Assembly: GCA_013396995.1 (NCBI GenBank) | Contig: VWZP01008343.1 | Span: 1,060,208-1,124,207, forward strand | Source: Dicaeum eximium | Lineage: Eukaryota; Chordata; Aves; Passeriformes; Dicaeidae | Direction of reading: 5' to 3' | DNA length: 64,000 nucleotides | Shown here: positions 23,320-35,249 of the stretch, piece by piece | Position numbering within the stretch: the stretch's first letter is position 1 | Layout: each line of letters starts with the position of its first letter | The notes under the pieces: generated by a model | The model's database searches: none | What the model saw: the letters and a program-made list of their open reading frames with translations, nothing else | What the model was told of the DNA's origin: nothing | Made by a program: the position numbers and the translations under genes

Positions 23320-23359
23320 TTAATAGTTAAGCAGTATAACTGTACTGCTTAACTGTTAA
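23320..23359. repeat. 17-bp hairpin with 6-nt loop
   Basis: AGTTAAGCAGTA (23325-23336) and TACTGCTTAACT (23343-23354) are exact reverse complements around TAACTG. The stem extends by four more pairs after one T/G mismatch, giving 17-bp arms over 23320-23359. It lies in a run of TAGTTA-type repeats. It is much shorter than a canonical microRNA precursor, so the likeliest origin is local slippage or inversion. Confidence 0.85.
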
Positions 23360-23529
23360 ATTATAATTTACATAGATGTATACATTTTCTCCTCCATTAA
23401 ACAAATTATTTTTCCAGATATGTGAAAATTGAGTGGATTATCAATGCACTTTCCAAAAGTCTTCCTAAACTTAATTGCAAAAGGAAAGAAATAGTCCACT
23501 CATTTATTTTTAGGGAGGAAAATTAAAAT

Positions 23530-23628
23530 GTGTAAGCTCTTTAGAGCAGGAATCAGACCTTGCATTTGAAACACCTTCTTTATTAGGGCCTTTGGGTATT
23601 ATAGCAAGATAAATACAAAAAGATAATG
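23530..23628 (+). repeat. MIR-type SINE 3' end relic
   Basis: TGTAAGCTCTTTAGAGCAGG (from 23531) matches the widespread amniote MIR-type 3' end 'tgtaagctctttggggcaggga'. About 55 bp later comes TTAGGGCCTTTGGGTATTAT and then ATAAATACAAAAAGATAAT, corresponding to the 'gggctcctaggtgctac..aatacaaataataa' tail. Both blocks are in the right order and spacing for this family. Diverged and non-functional. Confidence 0.6.
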
Positions 23629-26173
23629 CAGGGGATGACAGCATTTTGCTGGAGGCAACTACATATAATTGCTGTGGAAGGAGGGCTTATCAGAAACGTG
23701 ACTGCATGTATGTGTTATGTATTTTAAAATAAGGTTTTTGTAGTGAATTTTGCAATGCATTTTCATTAAAAAACTACCAAGTGCTGGAAATGAGTATATA
23801 AATTTTACAAAGAAAGGGGAAATTAATTGATTAGTTCCTTTTCTTATGTTTCCCCTTTTTCTTTGCCTGTTGTCTGCTTCAAAAAAAATAGTCACAAGTT
23901 TGTAAATACAAAGCAAAAAATAAACTTCTGCCTCTAAAGCTCTCATCAAAGACTAGCTCACACCAAATATTCTAATGAGAGGTAAATGAACAATGAATTG
24001 AAACATGATAACAAATATGTGATGAACTAAGGACAGCATAAATCAATAATTGCTCTCAAGCTCTGTGGAAATTATACTGTCCTAGATTCTAGGAGGAGAG
24101 GAGACAATTTGCTGCAGTATTTTGTGAACAGAGCTATCCTGTGGGATCAGGCTGCAGAGGACATTTCAGTGGGAGGAAGAGAGCAGTAGGAAGAGCAGTA
24201 TGATTCATGTTCAGCATCTCAAGTGGAGGATAGAGCACAAGGATTGAATAATGAAACAAAGATGAGATATTCAGCATGCCAGGAAGGTTTCTGTTAGAGA
24301 GCTGTTAGAATTATTTAAAAAGGTTAGTCTATGAATAAACATGCTTCATCAAGGTCTCTTACACATGCAAAGGGAGATGCTAATGAATAATAAAAGAGTA
24401 ATGGGGACTGGTGAAGAAATTAATGTTAATCTTATCCAAAGCAGATACAAATTAATATTGGAGAAACATTTTTGTAATCACTTCTCAAGGCAAAAATTCA
24501 ATTAATGTGACTGAATCAATATTTCAAATCTCAGTCCCTTGAAAGTATACTTGTCTCTCTTCATATCAGCATGCTCTCCCTTGTGATCAGCCTGTGCTAT
24601 TCAAGTTAATACTCGGGGAGACTTGTTAATATTCTATTTTTGTGAAATTTGGTCCGGTTCTATCAACTACAATGCTGTGTTTCAAACTCACCTTGGGGCA
24701 TTTTCTGTTAGGAGAGCTCAGTTTACATAGGGTAATTACTGTATATAAAATAGATATTTGAGCCAAAGATAGTTTTGCTTTAAGCTTCAGGGTAATTTTT
24801 TTTTTCTTTTTCTTCCCAAGGATTATCTAGTATCCCCTCTTCCCACAGGATGACATGTCAGAGTATATGACACCACACTTCAGACTATGTACTGAAACAA
24901 GATCTTCTGTAACAACTAAAAAGACACAAGACAGAAAAGAGAAAAACAAATCCCAGAATAAAAGAAAAGTCTTCAACAAAAAATAAAAATTGACTCTTCA
25001 GAACAAACAACTCTATTTGTCTTAACTTTATTGTAGCATGGGTCATTTTGTATGTCTCTGATAGGCAGCCTACCTCCTTGTGCAAAACAAAGCTTGGACA
25101 GCAAAGACATCCTTGCAAAGATCACAGGAATTATGACCTTACTTGTGTACTTCAAAAAATAATACAAAATATCATAAAGTGTTGCCAGTTTCCATTATTT
25201 TGTCTTTTCTCTCCTCTTTGGTGAAGCCCCTAGATATGGGTTTTTTTTCCACAAATTGATCTTTCTTGTATACTATGTAGTATAAATGCCTGTCATATTT
25301 TGTTTAAGGTGTCAGGGAATTGGAAAAAGTCTATGAAACTAAATAGACTACCAAATAATAGCTTTGCAGCTCTGGTAGATTGTGCTGTTTATGTTGTAAT
25401 GCCTTGACGCCTTGACAGGTTTATACAATCAGAGGTTCTAAAGCCTGTGATAGATTGGAATTGTTTGAAGCATGGTATGGTTGAAAAAATAGACTTCAAT
25501 CCTGTTGCTTTCAAAACCAAATGGTAACCCACTCAGAATCATCCTATTAAAGTAGCTTCATGGACAATCTGACTTCTGTACTTTTAATAGCTAAAATATC
25601 ACTCTCATAATGAAAGAAACATGAAATGGTTTCCACGCTGAATGAGCTCCCTAGAGATTCTGGGATTTGTCTCATTATATAAAGCTTTTCTATCACCATT
25701 GAAATGCTTCTTCTCATCTTTCCTTCTCATCTGAGTGGAGAAATTTCCGTCAAGAGCATTAGTCTGACTGAACCGGCACAACACTTGAAAGGGGCATATG
25801 CAGTAGATAAGATTACTTTTTTCTATTTATGTAAAAAAATTGCACACAGTGTCCCTGCTTTAAAATGGATTAGTATACGATGTGGACAGCATTCTACTCT
25901 CTCATTAGAAGAGACAGATTACAATTTTATTTCTCTAAATAAATCTGGGTTAGGCAAGGAGATCAGTAATTTCAATGCAGCTGCTTTCACAATGAAAAAG
26001 AAATCATCTCTTGTGTATTCTTAGCAGAAGCTGTAGGTAACTTCAGCATTCAGTACTGATCAGAATAACTCCTTGCATTCTGCAACCTACCACATGCCTC
26101 AATAATTTTGTATGCAGGAAGGAATATTAAAATAATGAAGCAAAATGTTATTAAAATAATACTACTGAGGGGG
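23629..26173. other. Unique AT-rich non-coding DNA
   Basis: No gene or transposon recognised. Frames of 60-106 codons at 23659, 24885, 24973 and 25704 have no recognisable motif and are of chance length. Confidence 0.55.
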
Positions 26174-26205
26174 AAAAAAAACCACAACAAACCAACAAAA
26201 ACCCT
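26174..26205. repeat. A/C-rich low-complexity tract
   Basis: A-runs broken by C (AAAAAAAACCACAACAAACC type) with no T. Member of the A/C-rich tract class described at 4434. Confidence 0.6.
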
Positions 26206-27134
26206 CAGGAATCTGGGGACAAACCTTCTGTAAATATGTCTTGCATTTCTGTCCTTCTTCTTCCCTTTATGCCACAGTTATTAAACAGCTTATAGGCCAG
26301 GGATGATGAAGATTTTATTTCAGCATATCACAGACTAGGACCTCAGGATGGAAACAACTCCTTGGCCTACTGTAAATGAGCCAAGGGGGATTCCCAGGCT
26401 AAAAAGCAATCCATGAACTGTGATCTTCCATGGAAAAAGTTCAAATAGACAGCTACCACATCTGTCTCCTGTTCATTCTAGATTTCTATATCTCTGTGAA
26501 ACTAAATTAAGGCAAGCATGAGATGATGGGTTTGTGTCTGTGACACTCTATCAGAGTAGGGTTGTGTGTTTTCACCACACAGAAGAAGCCAGGGATAAAT
26601 TCACAAAATAATTTTCTGCAGATCACAGCATAAAATAAGAGACTAACGTTTTTTGCTAAATTATGTAATTCAGAAAGGCTTTGGTTTTTTCTTGGATATA
26701 GCCCTTAAATCCCTGATTTATGAATTCAAGCCTATACACTGGATCATTTTCCTTGCCTTGGAGTGAATGGAATGGAATGTGATTCCTCCCTGTCTCTGGA
26801 AATGGTGTTGGTGGTTTGGATTTTCCTGATATCAAAGACCTCTCAAAATGATGCAACCAGATTTCTGATGATGTTTCCTGCTCAGGGATAATGTCATGCT
26901 CTGTCCATGCAGAGGAATAAAAAGAAGAGCTATACAGGCAAAAGAGGATTAGAAAGAGGAAAAAAATAATTAAAATATTTTTTCATCTAAAACAGATGCA
27001 ACCATTGGCCTTTAACAATTGCTGTTAAATTTAAAGAGAGTTCAGGCTCCAACACATCAGAATATAATATAGCCAAAATTTAGTGTGGTATTAAGGTATG
27101 CTACTCAGAAACCCATTCTGAATTTCAATTTGTC

Positions 27135-27152
27135 TTTTTTTTTTTTTTTTTT
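27135..27152. repeat. Poly-T run
   Basis: An 18-nt T homopolymer. No retroposed body is recognisable on its right, where an antisense poly-A tail would place one. Confidence 0.9.
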
Positions 27153-27599
27153 CTGAGAATTCCGCTATGTCTTTCACACCACAGCACTGTTCTTCAGTCA
27201 TTATTATGTATCATGCCATTGCATACTAAATTCCCATTTGGTTACTAAGAACAGTTTGCCCTAAGACATTTCCACAGCAATTATTATCAAGTCACAGGAA
27301 CCATGAGAACTAGTAGAGTTTTCATAGAAACATAGCAATTAATTCTACTTGGAACAATGACAAAGTCATTTGGAAATGTCTGAAAAAGGATAATATAGAA
27401 ATGGCTTATTTGCAATAATATCACATTCTAGAGGCCTCTCTGCTATACTCTGTATCCAGTTTCCTCTGGTAATTACACAGAAACAAAACTATTGGATATT
27501 ACTCACTGAGTCTAGGTCCTGACTTCAGTTAACCAGATTAAGAAATATGATGCCCTGGAGATGAAAGCTTTTGGCCCATACTGCAAATTTTTAAATCAG

Positions 27600-27780
27600 G
27601 AAAAAAAAAAAAGAAAAAAAAAAAAGGAAAAAAGGGACATAAAATACACCCAACAAACAAAAATGAACCATCTAAGCCAGCAAAACCCCCAAAACCCCAA
27701 TTAGAGAAATAAAACAAACAAACAAACAAATCCAAACAACAAAAAAAAGCCAAACAAAAATACCCACTCACAAAAAAGAA
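27600..27780. repeat. A-rich / (CAAA)n low-complexity tract
   Basis: Starts with two A-runs of 12 separated by G, then passes into AAAC, AACCCC and (CAAA)n words with few G or T, including several consecutive CAAA units at about 27715-27730. It is the longest A-rich tract in the window. The minus frame at 27538-27771 (F-, L- and G-rich) is a product of it. Confidence 0.85.
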
Positions 27781-29244
27781 AAATATATCTTCACAGAAAA
27801 TATTCTACTTTCACTTAAAATAAGAGTTAAAGTTATGCTGAGCCTATTTTTATCAAGAAAAAGGGTAATTTCATTGGCTTACTTAGATACATTAAATGTT
27901 AAGAGAGATCGGCCTACAAAAAGGAAATACAGATTATTCTAAAGCAAGGTTTTTCCAGTTTTTTGAGAAATTGTCTTGATTTTCCTGTATCCATCTGACT
28001 CTCTGGGCTGGCATCACAATGTGGATAATCCTGAAAAAGAGAGTGCAAAATGACCAGCTTGTCATGTTTTCAGGAACTGCTCCCAATTTTTGTCCTGGTC
28101 TCCTGGATGGACTGGAATTTGGCAAGCTATTTAAAATAATTGCCAGGTTCTTTTGACCCTTTTGCAGTCACTCCAAGAGACAGCAGTCTGTAGACCAAAA
28201 ACAACCTAAGTCAGTGTCTTTCCTTCTATCATCAATGGAAATACCTTCAACAGATTGCAAGGGGTCATGTTTTTCACTGGTGGAGGGTGCTGGACACTCA
28301 CCTGGTTTTGAGCCAATGCAGAATCCCTTTGTCATCTGCAGATAGAAACAGACATTTCCATCATATGATTCTGCACAATCCACAAGTCTAAAATTGAAGA
28401 GCTTATTTACTCTCATAAGGATGTATTAAATGTAGAGGTAACCTAGACAGCTTGCCCACTACACACCTTTTTGAAAGCTCTTGAAGTTAGCCTAGAAACC
28501 AGTGACGTGTGATGGGTTTTCCTGCAGTTTATGAGAAATGTGGGTTCCTTCTTAAGTTCTGTGATCATTAAATGCAGGTTGCTGGAAGCAACTATTTCTT
28601 TTTATTAACTATTTAGCTAGCTTAAGCATCGTTGTGAGACTGCTTAACCTTTCACAGCTCTGTGCTTAAATTGTTAATATGTGTGCACCTTGAATCAGAT
28701 GCCTATATTAGTCACCTTGTTTGCAAATTGCAGGAAGACCTAACAAGCTTTAAGGAGAATACTGCAAAATAACCATGGTGAACATTTTTAATATTATTTA
28801 TCAAAGTTACACAGAGATGATAACTGGGGTTTATAAACAGAGTTAATTAGATGGCTAACTCCATTAGATTTAGTGGAAATTAGATATTAAGGCACAATGG
28901 ACAAATTCTACTTGGTAGGTTGTAATGATAAATACATAATTGCAATGCTAGGAAAAAAACTCCAAAACCTGAAAAACTCCACTTATAGAAATATATACCA
29001 AAATGGTAGTTCTGTGGCAAAGGGAAGTAAATTATTAAAACCAAAACATAAAATCCATAATTTGTTTCAGATCCAAAGATTTTAGTCCATTATCCTGTTT
29101 CTTCCTATAGGAATAGCAAAGGTAAGCTTCTTAAATGTATTCCCCCAGCTCCCATCAATTACAACTAAAGGATTTTTTGAGCCAGAGAAAGTATCTTAAT
29201 ATTTGATAGCTCTTGATGTTGGGTTTTCTTCCCTCCCTTTCTCT
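27781..29244. other. Unique non-coding DNA
   Basis: No gene is recognised. On the minus strand a 34-nt segment (28302-28335) is bounded by a good splice-acceptor and donor match. It is listed separately. Confidence 0.5.
28302..28335 (-). other. Exon-like 34-nt segment (speculative)
   Basis: Read on the minus strand, a pyrimidine-rich lead (GTTTCTATCTGCAG) precedes 34 nt starting ATGACAAAGGG and ending AAACCAG. A full-consensus donor GTGAGT follows directly. The segment is open as MTKGFCIGSKP with one base left over. Two strong signals this close are suggestive, but a 34-nt exon without recognised neighbours could easily be a cryptic or chance pair. Confidence 0.15.
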
Positions 29245-29905
29245 CTCCGCTCCCCAATCATGGATTTGTCTGCTCTCTTATTGAATTCCTGTAAATGTCT
29301 AGCATACAAAATATCTGGTGCAATACAGTTCCAAAATTTAATTAGCCATACTAGGAAAAACTTCTTTGCTCTGGCCTTCTGTGCTAGTTTTGTTTAAGAT
29401 TCTTTGGATCTTATATTAGAAGAGACAATGAAAAATCATTCAGAGTTCATCTTCTTCATGATGAGCATAATTCTGTAGACCTTTGTTGTATTTTCCAGGC
29501 TGAAAAATCCCACATTTTGATCATCCTTGTTCCTTTTTTCATTTGCTAGTTCTTTTATATACTTTTTTTAAGATGGGGGAGTCACACGGCACACAGTATT
29601 AAAGATAAGGGCACACAATGGATTTATACGATAGCAGGACAGTGCTTTCTGTGTTGTTATGAATTTTTTTCCCATTATGTCATACCATTTGAGTTGCTTT
29701 TTAACTGCTGCTAATTATTAAGTTGATATTTTCACAGAAACATGTAAAATTACCCAAGATGTATTTCCTGAGTAGCAATAGCTATGTCAGAGCCTATCAT
29801 TCTGTAAGGTTAGAAATGTTTTCTCCCATGTGCATCACTTTGCATTTATCTACACAGAACTTACTGTATTATATTACACTGCTTAGAAATGTGAAGAGAA
29901 TGTTC
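29245..29905 (-). mobile_element. Ancient CR1 LINE relic, antisense
   Basis: The plus strand is the reverse complement of the 3' half of an old amniote CR1 of the kind abundant in turtles and crocodilians. Diagnostic blocks in order include TGTAGACCTTTGTTG and AGGCTGAAAAATCCC (about 29475-29510), then TTTAAGATGGGGGAGTCACA. Next come AATGGATTTATACGATAGCA, then TTTTTAACTGCTGC with AAGTTGATATTTTCACAGAA, and CATGTGCATCACTTTGCATT with TATCTACACAGAA. Spacing follows the consensus order through the RT C-terminal and 3' coding region. Many indels show it is long dead. The frames at 29203-29397 and 29723-29932 are antisense shadows. Confidence 0.85.
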
Positions 29906-32900
29906 AATTACCTGGAAAAAAATAATATATAGCTTAGTTGTATTATGGAGGGCTATAAGGATATTGAAAATTGTGTGTGCCAGATGAGGATTTAGTCTGA
30001 CTCCTGGTTTACATGAAACTCTTCCTTCATTTGTAAATATATGCTTACTAAACTAGACTGTAATTAGGAGCAATTACAAATTAAGACACAATAATACCCT
30101 CCATATTAGTGCAGGGTTGTGTGTCTTTACAGATGTTTGTATGTGTAAAACTCCCATTAGTGTTAAAGCATTAGGCTATTGATTGGCTTCTTAAGTTAAC
30201 TCTGCCACCCTTTAAACACAATCAAAAAGGGATTGTGATGTGTTTGCTTTATGTGAAAGGCACAAGCCTACCTGAGTCATGCAAAAATTGGTAGGAAATC
30301 TATCATTATAGAAGTAGATCAAGTAAAATCTGTGTTTTGGGTTTTATAGGAGATGGAGTTCACCTTACAATACACCTATAAATTGAATTTTTACAATGGT
30401 GTCCATACAAAGTGTCTTGAAACATCTTATTTTAAAAATACCTCAAAGAAAAACTTAGGAATGTTCTGAACTTGAAATTGAGATGTGAGTCTTAAAATTA
30501 AATTGAAAAGTTCTTTTTTTTTTCCCCAAAGAGCTGTGCTGACTTTACAGTTCTAGTATCTGATAGAAGTGAATCCCACAATCAAGGAGTGTAAAAAGCA
30601 AAAGACAAAACTAGCATTGAAAGGATTTAGGCTAAACTAAGGGTCAGTTGGCAACCCCGGAACACAAAATGTCAGTACAATGCAGAGGAGAATACTGATT
30701 CCTATAATTGAAAATGGATGAAAAACCAAGGTCATGAATTGCTTTAAAAAGAAATAGGGTAGTTTGATGAAGCAGAGAGGGCAAAAAGCAGATGGGAAGG
30801 GATCAAGGAAAAAGTTATCTAGAATGAAGTCAAACCAGGGGAAGTCAACAGCATCTTTAAGGACTTTTGACTTGAATCAATCAGAATAGGAAAACATTTT
30901 ATTCTTTCCATCCCTTCTCCCACCCCCTCTTCAGGATGGAGCAGGTAGGAGGAAAGGAATATACTTATTTCTCCCAGCTGGAACCACAAAAAGGCAAGTG
31001 TTTCCTAGTTAAATGAGTGACAGCAAAGTATGAATATTAGCTAATAAAAGAGGGGACTAAAGGAAAAAAAAAGAGCTAGGGATTAATTAGCTAGCTAGCT
31101 ATATATTGGGAAAGCAGAACTGTCTGCTCTTAAAGAAAGCTTGTATTTGGGCCAATACAACAATTTGCTTTCTACAGCTATAACGCTTGTAAAATATTAC
31201 AGTCTTTCTGTCCAGCAGTCCATACTGGCAAGGCAGCAGCATCCATGAAAACTGACAGATTTTGACTATGTAGATCACTCAAACAGTTGATTGAGAAAGT
31301 AGCACAGATAAGAATACGTGTGTTCTTCTTCTCATGTGTTTTCATATTCTGTCTAAATTTCATAAGCAAGTAGAGGTGATAGTGAGTTTAGAAATACTTG
31401 TGTTATTTTTCATAACTTAGCTTGAGCCAGACAGTTTATTTTTAAGACAAGAATTGACTTTGTGTCAACAGACATCTAGATTTATGTTCTGAATCTGAAT
31501 TTCTCAGGATGTGGCTTTGCACTTCACTCTGTGTACTTTGCTTTGGCCATGAAATAAACTTGCCAATGTGTTTTTGACTGAAGCATAAGGAGCATATGCT
31601 AGAGGCAATAATCTGAGCACTCATGCTGGCAGAGAGGGTTTTAAGTTAAGGAAATCACGGAGAAAGAAACAGAGATAATTTTAAAGCCAAATGTTTCAAA
31701 AGTTGTGAAGGTGTCTGTATTATCCTTTCAAGCTGCTGTTGCTTAGCATCACTGAAAATCAAATGGCTTTTTTATATTATTGTCTAACTAGGTTTAATTT
31801 ATTTAGTTATATTAATAGGTTTAGTTAATGATTTTGGGTTTTTTGCACACTCCATGTCCATAGTGTGATTAAGCAGCTGAAGGCTCAGATATACTGTATA
31901 CATACAAATGGTTTTCGATGAGAAATCCATCTGGAGAACAGTATAAGCCATTCATAAATGGCCAGGATGGGTAGAAGGTGTTTCATTCAGCTCAGGATTG
32001 AACACTTCAATTATCAGTCTGTTTAATGAAAGAATTGGGAAGGCAAATGTCCTTTATTGACAGGTCAGTCTTTACTTTGATTCTTTATATATGACCCTAA
32101 CTTTAACTTCCTTGATTTGTACATTTGTCCCTCTGAAAATGACAGGTCAGATTTCTATTGAGCTTTATAACAAGAAGTGTTGAGCCACTGAGTTGTTTCT
32201 GTGAGTGGAAGCAAGTCTTCTTCATCAGCACAGTCACTTTTTGCACTTTGGCACTGTCTTTTGTGCTCATTCTCATTCATGTGGAACCAGTTTGGGTATC
32301 TAATACATCTCTGAGAACAAATTACAAATGTACAAATTTTGTCCAACCCAAACCCTTTTTTCTCTGGACAGAACAGCCTTATTTGCACAAGACATTGGGA
32401 ACATTCTCTGTATCATGCTAAAACCTTAAAATGTGCCCAGATGTTTGCTGTAAGGGTGTTAGCTGGCATGTGCAAAAGTTTGACAGGCAGTTGGATTGCA
32501 ATTAAACAGTATGGAAAATCATGTCCCACATGTTCAGCCTTGAATCAGTGGATTACATGAGTGGGACTTGCTGTAATAGCCACAGTAGCAGTGTGCACAT
32601 GCCTGTAGTCCCCAGTAGCAGTTTTAGTGGTCTCTGACTCGGCCACATGTGTGCCTTCTGTACAGCACCACAGGAATCTACAAATTATCAACCTAAATAC
32701 CTCTGCCTTAAGCTAAGCACTACCTAGAGAAACTAATATCATCATGATGTGGTCTGTCTCCTTACTATAGTAAATACGTAAATATTTAAATTATTCATCA
32801 ATATTTATTTATTTATAGCAAATATAGTAATATTTAAGGGATTTTAGGGAAACAGTGAGGAAAAAAGGGATTAGTCACATTAGTTATACTGTCTGAGGCC

Positions 32901-34020
32901 ATGTATAACAAAAAGATGCCCTGCAAGCTGAGAACTATAGTCAACTGCAATAACATATGGAAGAGCACATATGTTTGTGCACAGCCACTACACACTTTAG
33001 AAGAGCTAATTAAATAGTCTGTGCTATTGTACAGCTGTGAAGAGGGATCTGAGAGTCAGGAGCTTGTCAGCGATGTCTGTTTAGAAAAGATACACTGTAC
33101 TGGAATCAGAAGGTATTGATTGATTATTTCTCCATCCCATATACATTCTGAATACATGTAACAGCTTTAGGTTCCACTTATACCATCAGTTTATCACACA
33201 AAATCCATACCAATCCTCTTAATTGTAGTTCTCTGGATAATGTAGACACATTCTCCATATTCTCTTTAAATGGGGCATTGCCTCATAGGATCTTGTGGTG
33301 TTGTTCAGGAAAAAAATTGCATTAAATATTTAAACCAACTAAATAGATTCCCTTGATCTATCAGTTCAGATATATTGAGCTTATCTAAGATAGTAGATAA
33401 GAGAATCAGATCAGACAATCTAAAAATATGTAAAAGTCACATTTAATGACACTTCCATAATGAAGAGAAAAACAATTGAAATTGTGGGACACAGAATGAA
33501 AACAATGGAGTATGGTGCTTTAAAACATCACCAACCAGATACTTTCCTCTATTTCAAGAAGAAAAAAGGCATTTTTTTATTAAATAAAATAATGCAAGCA
33601 AGTAGCTTTCATTGAAGTCATCCCCCAGTATGCAAATAAAATATACAGTACTGATAACTGCCACAACGTATTACAGTATATTGTGAAATTGGTGGTGTTC
33701 AATCCTAAGGTCAATATGGGCAAAAGAAAGGTTGGAAAGATAAGTTTTCTGCTGAAACTGGCAAATGGCTGGTTGCTGGGTTTTGAGAAGGCTGTTTTGA
33801 TTTCTGTAAATGGGGAAAGTAACTTCAGGTTCAGTGAGTTACTCAGATGAATGTCACCCTTGTTTGTTTTTTTTTTTTGACAGGTTTCAGGAGATGACAG
33901 TCAGTCAGGTCTCAGTGCAGCTATTGCCTGGCACACTGAAGGTACATTTTGACTGCATTTTCTGTTGCTCAAAAGTGATCTGTCAATACAAATGAAACAC
34001 ATTCTCACATCTCCAACAGA
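29906..34020. other. Unique non-coding DNA
   Basis: No gene or mobile element recognised. Holds tetranucleotide GCTA repeats at about 31089-31104 and a 58-nt exon-like segment at 33884-33941, listed separately. Frames at 32155-32560 on both strands overlap each other and show no recognisable domain. Confidence 0.5.
33884..33941 (+). other. Exon-like 58-nt segment (speculative)
   Basis: A 12-nt T-run followed by GACAG gives a strong acceptor at 33883. The following 58 nt are open in two frames (one beginning VSGDDSQSGLSAAIAWHTE) and end in GAAG before GTACAT, an acceptable donor. The segment lies about 80 bp upstream of an antisense CR1 3' end. I recognise no protein family and see no partner exon. 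Confidence 0.15.
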
Positions 34021-34636
34021 ATCATAGAACCACAAAGTCATTGGTGTTGCTAAAGATCTTGAAAAGCATCAAGTACAACTGATGTACATCAAGTGCAACT
34101 GAGTAAACTCAGAACTGCCAAGTCCACCACTAACCCATGTCCCAAAGCACCACATCTGCACATCTTTTAAATTCCTCCAGGGGTGGTGACTCAACTGCCT
34201 TCATGTTCAGCTGGCTGTCAACCAACATTACATTTTCCACCACTCTTCCTCAAGCCTGTAGAATATCTGTGACTCAGGTGCAGGTTCTGGCACCTTCCCT
34301 TGTTGAACCTTGTACAACTTGCCCTGGTCTACTGATCCAGCTTTTCTACCAGATCCTTCTGCAAATTGTTCCTACCCTTCAGCAGATCAATGCTCCTGCA
34401 CTACCTGGTGTTGTCAGTAAACTTGCTGAGGGTGGACCTCATCCAGATCATCAATAAAGATGTTAAACAGGACTGGCCCACCCAGCCCTGAGCTCTGGGG
34501 ACACCAGTCATGACCTATTAGATGAAGCACCATTCACCACCATTCCTTGGGCCTGGCCATCCAGACAGTTTTTAACCTGGCAAAGGATGCACCTGTCCAA
34601 GCTGTGGGCTGCTGCCTCCTTCTTTTGGAGAACTGA
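34021..34636 (-). mobile_element. CR1 LINE, antisense, with internal deletion
   Basis: The left end (AATCATAGAACCACAAAGTC) is the reverse complement of a CR1 3' terminus, followed by AACTGCCAAGTCCACCACTA and the 'ttttaaattcctccaggggtggtgactc' region. At about 34200 the sequence jumps to GTTCAGCTGGCTGTCAACCA, several hundred bases further upstream in the CR1 consensus. It then continues normally through the 'ccttgttgaacc', 'aacttgctgagggtg' and 'atcatcaataaagatgttaaacaggactgg' regions to the 'gcacctgtccaagc' segment. The element is 5'-truncated near 34636 and has lost several hundred bases internally. The plus frame 34137-34457 is an antisense shadow. Confidence 0.93.
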
Positions 34637-34645
34637 TGTTTCTCT

Positions 34646-34734
34646 TACTGTAAAGAATTGTTCTTTACTTCTTTACTTTGTAGTTTACTTCTTCACTTCT
34701 TCTTTACTTCTTTACTTTATTGTACTGTAAAGAA
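34646..34734. repeat. Scrambled local direct repeats beside CR1
   Basis: A 19-nt block TTCTTTACTTCTTTACTTT occurs exactly at 34661-34679 and 34700-34718. It is flanked on both sides by TACTGTAAAGAA (34646-34657 and 34723-34734). TTCTTTACT and GTAAAGAA are also mutual reverse complements, so the block can pair with its own flanks. It lies about 10 bp from the truncated 5' end of the CR1 to its left. Confidence 0.85.
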
Positions 34735-35249
34735 GAGTTCTTCAAGAAAGGCTAATATGGAACAACAAACCAGCTTGTGAAAGATGCTGCCTAGCCAGAA
34801 GGCTGTAAGTGACCTTCCTCCAGGGTGAGAGGTTACAAGAGTTATTAGCTCAGTGTCTTGGGCAGTGAGTAATGGAAGTTTATCTGACAGTAGGACAAAT
34901 ATGCAGTGGGGGGAAAAATGATGTATGTTTGAAAGAATTTTTCTCAGCTTTTTAACATAAAAAACCTCAAACACCTCTTTCACTTCTCTTGTAAATTTAA
35001 ATGTTTACTTTTGACTGACTTTTTTCTTTTTCAATTGTGTGTGCAACAAAATTATGACACCCAGAGAACAACACTGGAGATAAAAGTCTACTGAAAAGAG
35101 ATGAAAATCTGTTGAAAACATTACTTTATCCATAGTAATACAAATGAAAGAAAACTGAAGAGTCAAAAAAGAACTTATGATGCTGAGACATTGGTCAATA
35201 AAATAGTAGGGGCAGAAAAGGACAACAAGGTATGGAATAAAATCTGTGA
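34735..35249. other. Unique non-coding DNA between CR1 elements
   Basis: No gene recognised. The right half (35050-35249) is purine-rich and could be a further, unrecognisable 5' portion of the CR1 that begins at about 35250. Confidence 0.5.
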
